DNA of 64,000 nt from Streptacidiphilus jeojiense (GTDB lineage: Bacteria > Actinomycetota > Actinomycetes > Streptomycetales > Streptomycetaceae): positions 248,001 to 312,000 of the forward strand of contig NZ_JOEH01000008.1 of assembly GCF_000719095.1 (NCBI RefSeq), given 5' to 3'. Both the position numbers and the translations under genes were made by a program. The notes beneath the pieces are model-generated. The model saw only the letters and a program-made list of their open reading frames with translations, was not told the DNA's origin and did no database searches. Below, one piece after another: positions 61,948-64,000 of this stretch (its first letter is position 1; the number at the start of each line of letters is the position of its first letter).

Positions 61948-62505
61948 ATGGGACAGAAGGGCACCGAAACGCGCGACCGACTGCTGGACGCAACGCAGGA
62001 GTCGGTCGAGGCCAGAGGTTACTTCGGCACTGGACTCAACCAGGTGATCGCTGCCGGCGGTGCGCCCCGCGGTTCGCTCTACTTCCACTTCCCCGGCGGC
62101 AAGGACCAGTTGGTCGCCGAGTCGATCCGGCGGGCAGGGCAGACGATCGGCGACGCGATGGGCGGGCTGGCCGATTCCACCTCCTCGGCGGCGGAGTTCG
62201 TCGACGCGGTCCTGCGACAGTTGGGCGACCGGCTGGAGGGCTCGGACTGGCACCAGGGATGCCCCGTCGCCACCGTCGCGCTGGAGACGGCCGCCGGCAA
62301 CGACCTGCTGCAGGAGGCGTGCGCGGAGGTCTACTCCTCGTGGGAGACGGCCCTGCGGGCACAACTGGCGAGCCGTCAGGATGCCGACGACCTCGCCGTG
62401 ACGATCCTGGCGATGATCGAGGGCGCACTTCTGCTGGCCCGGGCGCATCGCAGCAGAAGGCCTCTGGACAGCGTCACCCGTCAGATTCGCGTCTTGCTGA
62501 GCTGA
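61948..62505 (+). CDS. TetR family regulator, LmrA/YxaF-like
   Basis: A 185-residue protein from ATG 61948. The HTH is SVEARGYFGTGLNQVIAAGG, then APRGSLYFHFPGGKDQLV, typical of the LmrA/YxaF group. The C-terminal domain has HQGCPVATVALETA, a signature of that group. It overlaps its own probable operator and is followed 69 bp later by the epimerase gene with the same operator. It probably represses both in response to a small lipophilic compound. Confidence 0.93.
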   Translation: MGQKGTETRDRLLDATQESVEARGYFGTGLNQVIAAGGAPRGSLYFHFPGGKDQLVAESIRRAGQTIGDAMGGLADSTSSAAEFVDAVLRQLGDRLEGSDWHQGCPVATVALETAAGNDLLQEACAEVYSSWETALRAQLASRQDADDLAVTILAMIEGALLLARAHRSRRPLDSVTRQIRVLLS

Positions 62506-62550
62506 CCTGGCCCGCCGCATCGGCGGGCCCTTCCATGGCTCAAAAATATG

Positions 62551-62562
62551 TAGACCGATCTA
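62551..62562. promoter_or_regulatory. TetR operator TAGACCGATCTA, second copy
   Basis: The exact reverse complement of the 61925 element, in the same ATATG-TAGA context. It overlaps the ribosome-site region 13 bp before the epimerase/hydrolase start, so binding would shut that gene off. Confidence 0.7.
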
Positions 62563-62574
62563 TTAAGGAGTCTC

Positions 62575-64000
62575 ATGGATCCGCTGGACGCAATCGTCTT
62601 CGGCGCGACCGGCTTCATCGGCCGCTCCCTCGTCGCTGAACTGCTCACCCAGGGGCAGCGGGTAGCCGCCACCGTGCGCAAGGACACCCTCACCCCCTGG
62701 TTGATCTCCCAGGGCATCGAAACCGGCAACCTGGAACTCGTCACCGCCGACATCACCCGACCACTCTCGGGGCTCCCAGAAGTGCGCGACGTCTACAACA
62801 CCGCCGGGCGCTACGCCTTCGGCCTCGGAGTGGAAGAGGCACGGGCGACCAACGTCACTGGGGCACTCCACGTGCTCGAATGGGCGGCCGCGCGGCCCTC
62901 ACTGCGGCGGCTGGTGCACATCAGCGGGTACCGGGTGAGCGCGGTCGACGGCAGCCCCGACTACGCAGGCCTCGGTGCGTACGAGGCCTCGAAGATCGAG
63001 GGCGATCAGGCTCTGCGTGCCCGGGCCCGCGAGTTGAACGTCCCGCTGAACATCGTCAATCCCGGTGTCGTGATCGGGCCGGGCCAGTACATCGGCCTGG
63101 CCACCCTCGTCGAGGACCTGTGGAACGGCCGACTGCCCGCAGTACCGGGCAGCGCCGACACCTTCGTGCCGATCACCGTGCTCGACCACCTGGCTCGGTT
63201 CATGGCTCGACTCCCCACGTCGCCTGCGGGCGTGCACCACTGGGTACTGGACGACACCACCCCACGCCTACCCGAACTGATCGGCACGATCGCCGGCCAC
63301 ACCGGCACGCGGGCGCCCCGACGGACCGTTCCCGTCGGCCTGGTACGTCGCCTGCCCCGCAAGCTGACCGGCGCCGATCCCGAGACACTGTCATTCCTGT
63401 CCACCGACCGCTATCCCACAGCCGGGGCCGATGCCTTCGCCACCGACGCCGGCCTGCGGACACCTGCGGCCACCGACGCCCTGCACACCTGGGCCGACGA
63501 CCTGGTGGCCGCCCGCTTCGGTGCCACCTCACCCTGGCTGCGCCCGTACGGCTTCCACCCCGTTGCCGGCAGCCGTACCTGGTTGACCGGGGACCGGCAC
63601 CGCCCCGACCACGTCCTGCTGCACGGTGCGCCGATGAACGCCGACCTCTGGGCACCGCTCGCCTCCCTGCTCACCGGCCCGGTACTGGCCCCCGACCTGC
63701 CGGGCCTGGGCCGCTCGTCCGCCACGGCCCAGCCGATGGACTCCTGGTTGGCCGAGTTGCTGGACCCGGTGCAGACCCGCCCACTTCTCGTCGCACACTC
63801 CCTCGCCTGCGCCCCCGCGCTGCGCTTCGCCATCGACCATCCGACCCGCATCAGCGGGCTCGTCCTGGTCTCCCCGTCATTCCTCCAGGCGCCGGCCTCC
63901 CCACTCGCCCGCTCACCCCTCGCCGCCCCGCTGATGCGCCGCATGTCCCCCGCTCGACTGGCCCACACCCTGGGCGTCCCCAACGGAGTAGAGGTGAAGA
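62575..64000 (+). CDS. NAD-dependent epimerase/dehydratase fused to alpha/beta-hydrolase (3' end outside window)
   Basis: An open frame of 475 or more residues from ATG 62575 (AAGGAG upstream) to the window edge. Residues 1-320 are an extended SDR: FGATGFIGRSLVAELLTQGQ, Tyr-x3-Lys in YEASKIEGDQAL. From about 335 an alpha/beta-hydrolase follows without interruption: VLLHGAPMNADLWAPLASLL, PDLPGLGRSS, and nucleophile loop VAHSLACAPALRFA. One chain may reduce a carbonyl and cleave an ester. The TetR box upstream points to induction by a xenobiotic-like effector. Confidence 0.9.
   Translation, partial: MDPLDAIVFGATGFIGRSLVAELLTQGQRVAATVRKDTLTPWLISQGIETGNLELVTADITRPLSGLPEVRDVYNTAGRYAFGLGVEEARATNVTGALHVLEWAAARPSLRRLVHISGYRVSAVDGSPDYAGLGAYEASKIEGDQALRARARELNVPLNIVNPGVVIGPGQYIGLATLVEDLWNGRLPAVPGSADTFVPITVLDHLARFMARLPTSPAGVHHWVLDDTTPRLPELIGTIAGHTGTRAPRRTVPVGLVRRLPRKLTGADPETLSFLSTDRYPTAGADAFATDAGLRTPAATDALHTWADDLVAARFGATSPWLRPYGFHPVAGSRTWLTGDRHRPDHVLLHGAPMNADLWAPLASLLTGPVLAPDLPGLGRSSATAQPMDSWLAELLDPVQTRPLLVAHSLACAPALRFAIDHPTRISGLVLVSPSFLQAPASPLARSPLAAPLMRRMSPARLAHTLGVPNGVEVK

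Overview
The window looks like chromosome from a high-GC actinomycete, most likely a Streptomycetales-type soil organism. The evidence is the very GC-rich coding DNA, GTG/TTG starts, chains of 4-bp ATGA/GTGA start-stop overlaps, many TetR regulators, an Eis-type acetyltransferase, P450/[3Fe-4S] ferredoxin pairs, and a secreted RHS protein carrying DTR-type repeats. No rRNA, tRNA, CRISPR array, transposase or phage gene was seen. The genus call is inference.

Positions 1-53848 form a large catabolic island. Left part: a P450 tail with ferredoxin; a TetR/epimerase divergent pair; two overlapping acyl-CoA dehydrogenases (ACADs) with a small HTH protein; a four-gene CoA operon (4916-8983: CaiB CoA-transferase, CitE-like lyase, acetyl-CoA hydrolase/transferase family, crotonase); an SDR/TetR pair; and at 10574-11683 a ring-hydroxylating-oxygenase homologue that has lost its Rieske cluster domain. 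Centre: a ten-gene minus-strand operon (24813 to 13011: SMP-30-like propeller, SDR, Rieske oxygenase, Baeyer-Villiger monooxygenase, SDR, ThDP enzyme, aldehyde dehydrogenase, SDR, two SnoaL-like proteins). Next to it lies an eight-gene minus-strand operon (34420 to 25380: SDR, ALDH, CaiB, substrate-binding lipoprotein, ferredoxin, P450, DUF35-thiolase fusion, hydrolase). A plus-strand operon follows (34626 to 38719: SDR, AhpD-like, full-length Rieske oxygenase, small protein, amidohydrolase). Right part: a NarL-type two-component pair, a six-gene beta-oxidation operon (46987 to 40850), a TetR regulator, a DapB-fold protein, a complete class I P450 system (P450, ferredoxin, ferredoxin reductase), and an ACAD/SDR pair.

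The gene content suggests aerobic breakdown of an alicyclic, terpenoid- or steroid-like carbon skeleton. P450s and Rieske enzymes would hydroxylate, SDRs oxidise alcohols to ketones, the BVMO insert oxygen, and the propeller and alpha/beta hydrolases open lactones or esters. ALDHs would then give acids, CaiB-type transferases load CoA (no AMP-forming acyl-CoA ligase was seen), and ACADs, crotonases, SDRs and a thiolase-fold protein shorten the chain. The substrate itself cannot be read from sequence. A shared 15-bp palindrome, GAGAAT-N3-RTTCTC, precedes four of the transcription units and an internal oxygenase gene, and flanks the TetR gene at 47133, so this looks like one dedicated regulon.

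From 53849 onward the content changes. A 2033-residue secreted RHS/YD-repeat protein (60708 to 54607) ends in a lower-GC tip with an HExxH zinc-protease motif. It overlaps a small membrane-anchored protein that is a candidate immunity factor. The right edge holds a FadR-like GntR regulator with a TGGT-N3-ACCA box, a TetR regulator with paired TAGAYCGRTCTA boxes, and an epimerase/hydrolase fusion that runs off the window.
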